The position numbers were made by a program, and so were the translations under genes. From contig CAJOCU010000012.1 in assembly GCA_905233765.1 (NCBI GenBank), positions 995 to 64,994 of the forward strand: a DNA stretch of 64,000 bases, in the 5' to 3' direction. Of this stretch, positions 63,546 to 64,000 are shown piece after piece. Source of the DNA: an uncultured Bacteroidaceae bacterium (lineage in GTDB: Bacteria > Bacteroidota > Bacteroidia > Bacteroidales > Bacteroidaceae). How positions within the stretch are numbered: position 1 is the stretch's first letter; the number at the start of each line of letters is the position of its first letter. The notes below the pieces were generated by a model. That model saw nothing but the letters and a program-made list of their open reading frames with translations, was not told where the DNA came from and ran no database searches.

Positions 63546-64000
63546 TCAATACAGGAAGCCAAAAGCCCAGAGAGGAATTTTCCTCATGTAGGCTGACTCT
63601 ATGTCATCAGCGGCTACATAGGCGTTTTCCTGATCGGCAATCTGGCTGAATTCCTTGTCTGGACCACCAACCTCTACGACGATGTTATCGTCAATGCGGA
63701 AATCTCCCTTCTTGTAACCTGCATACTCTAGCGTATGACCTGCCGAGGCTAGCTGATTGGCGAAAAAGGTTTCACGTACTGTGCCTATTTCCGGCCGCTC
63801 TAAGCTTAGCAGATAGAGCAGATTGCTGTTGTCAAGATATATCTTATCAGGCTTTTGCAGGTCGGTGACAGTCTTCAGGTCTGTGAAGAGACGGCGAATG
63901 AGAGATGCCTCCTCAAGATGTGCAAGGTACTTGAGCGTCGATAGCCGACTGATGCCTGACGCCTTAGACAGTTTCGCAATATCTATCTCGTAGGGAGTCA
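63546..64000 (-). CDS. DUF4143-type AAA ATPase, C-terminal part (partial)
   Basis: On the minus strand one frame is open from the window edge to a TCA/TGA stop at 63546-63548 and gives 150 residues. It starts TPYEIDIAKLSKASGISR, a winged-helix-like segment, and continues with YLAHLEEASLIRRLF, PDKIYLDNSNLLYLL, GTVRETFFANQL and GDFRIDDNIVVEVGG, a nuclease-like core as in DUF4143 proteins. The Walker-type ATPase domain must lie outside the window. These proteins are abundant in Bacteroidetes, and their role is unclear. The gene is convergent with the companion ORF. Confidence 0.85.
   Translation of the reverse strand, partial: TPYEIDIAKLSKASGISRLSTLKYLAHLEEASLIRRLFTDLKTVTDLQKPDKIYLDNSNLLYLLSLERPEIGTVRETFFANQLASAGHTLEYAGYKKGDFRIDDNIVVEVGGPDKEFSQIADQENAYVAADDIESAYMRKIPLWAFGFLY

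Overview
The window looks like a chromosomal segment of a gut or rumen Bacteroidetes of the Prevotellaceae type. The evidence is the -7 promoter motif TAnnTTTG ahead of most transcription units, a PorU/PorV pair of the type IX secretion system (T9SS), several large secreted proteins ending in a shared NGKKVLVK-like tail, an EF-G2 paralogue, DUF4827, a second GDH-type gene and Bacteroidetes-type glycan enzymes. Housekeeping genes are GC-rich. Several accessory secreted genes are clearly more AT-rich.

Layout. 1-3773: a tight plus-strand string of small genes (thioredoxin, YqiA-like esterase, DUF1294, a chimeric flavin reductase/PLD gene, two GNATs, a C_GCAxxG_C_C protein, YaaA). 3883-5626: tRNA-Ser(CGA) and a metal-efflux permease with a candidate metalloregulator operator. 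5677-10298: divergent arabinan-type GH43 and GH127/146 genes. 10433-11068: two tiny genes, each with its own promoter and terminator. 11203-19970: FAH-family protein, porU, porV, ispF and a large secreted protein. 20130-26079: mazG-valS, tRNA-Ser(UGA), then rluD-like, fabG and tetR. 26266-29370: initiator tRNA and the tsf-rpsB-rpsI-rplM block. 29662-34349: DUF4827 lipoprotein, EF-G2 (frameshifted), hemW, DUF2442. 34522-39403: a mosaic secreted protein, a repeat-rich 700-bp gap and hipBA. 39407-44385: DPP-IV-like peptidase, gdhA (frameshifted) and mrp. 44419-51328: sialidase plus M60 peptidase, a mucin-directed pair, followed by a 56-residue acidic ORF. 51396-55569: a gatC-like EIIC and a kduI with a signal peptide, a coiled-coil membrane protein and a GH31 remnant. 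55901-63407: two large AT-rich secreted proteins, each followed by a tiny ORF ending WDIWDE and by a nearly identical structured 3' region. 63546-end: the C-terminus of a DUF4143 ATPase.

Three themes deserve attention. (1) A repeated two-gene unit: a large tailed secreted protein followed by a 50-60-residue acidic MKK..Y..P...W(D) protein, present three times. (2) Non-coding repeats (short AT-rich microrepeats, G/C-rich inverted pairs, clusters of perfect palindromes) that populate intergenic gaps and also sit in frame inside genes. (3) Five genes that look damaged by deletions (YqiA-like, flavin reductase/PLD chimera, EF-G2, gdhA, GH31). Two of these are usually conserved genes, so either the assembly has local deletions or this lineage is losing DNA. 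All functional calls are made from sequence reading and family knowledge; no search was run.
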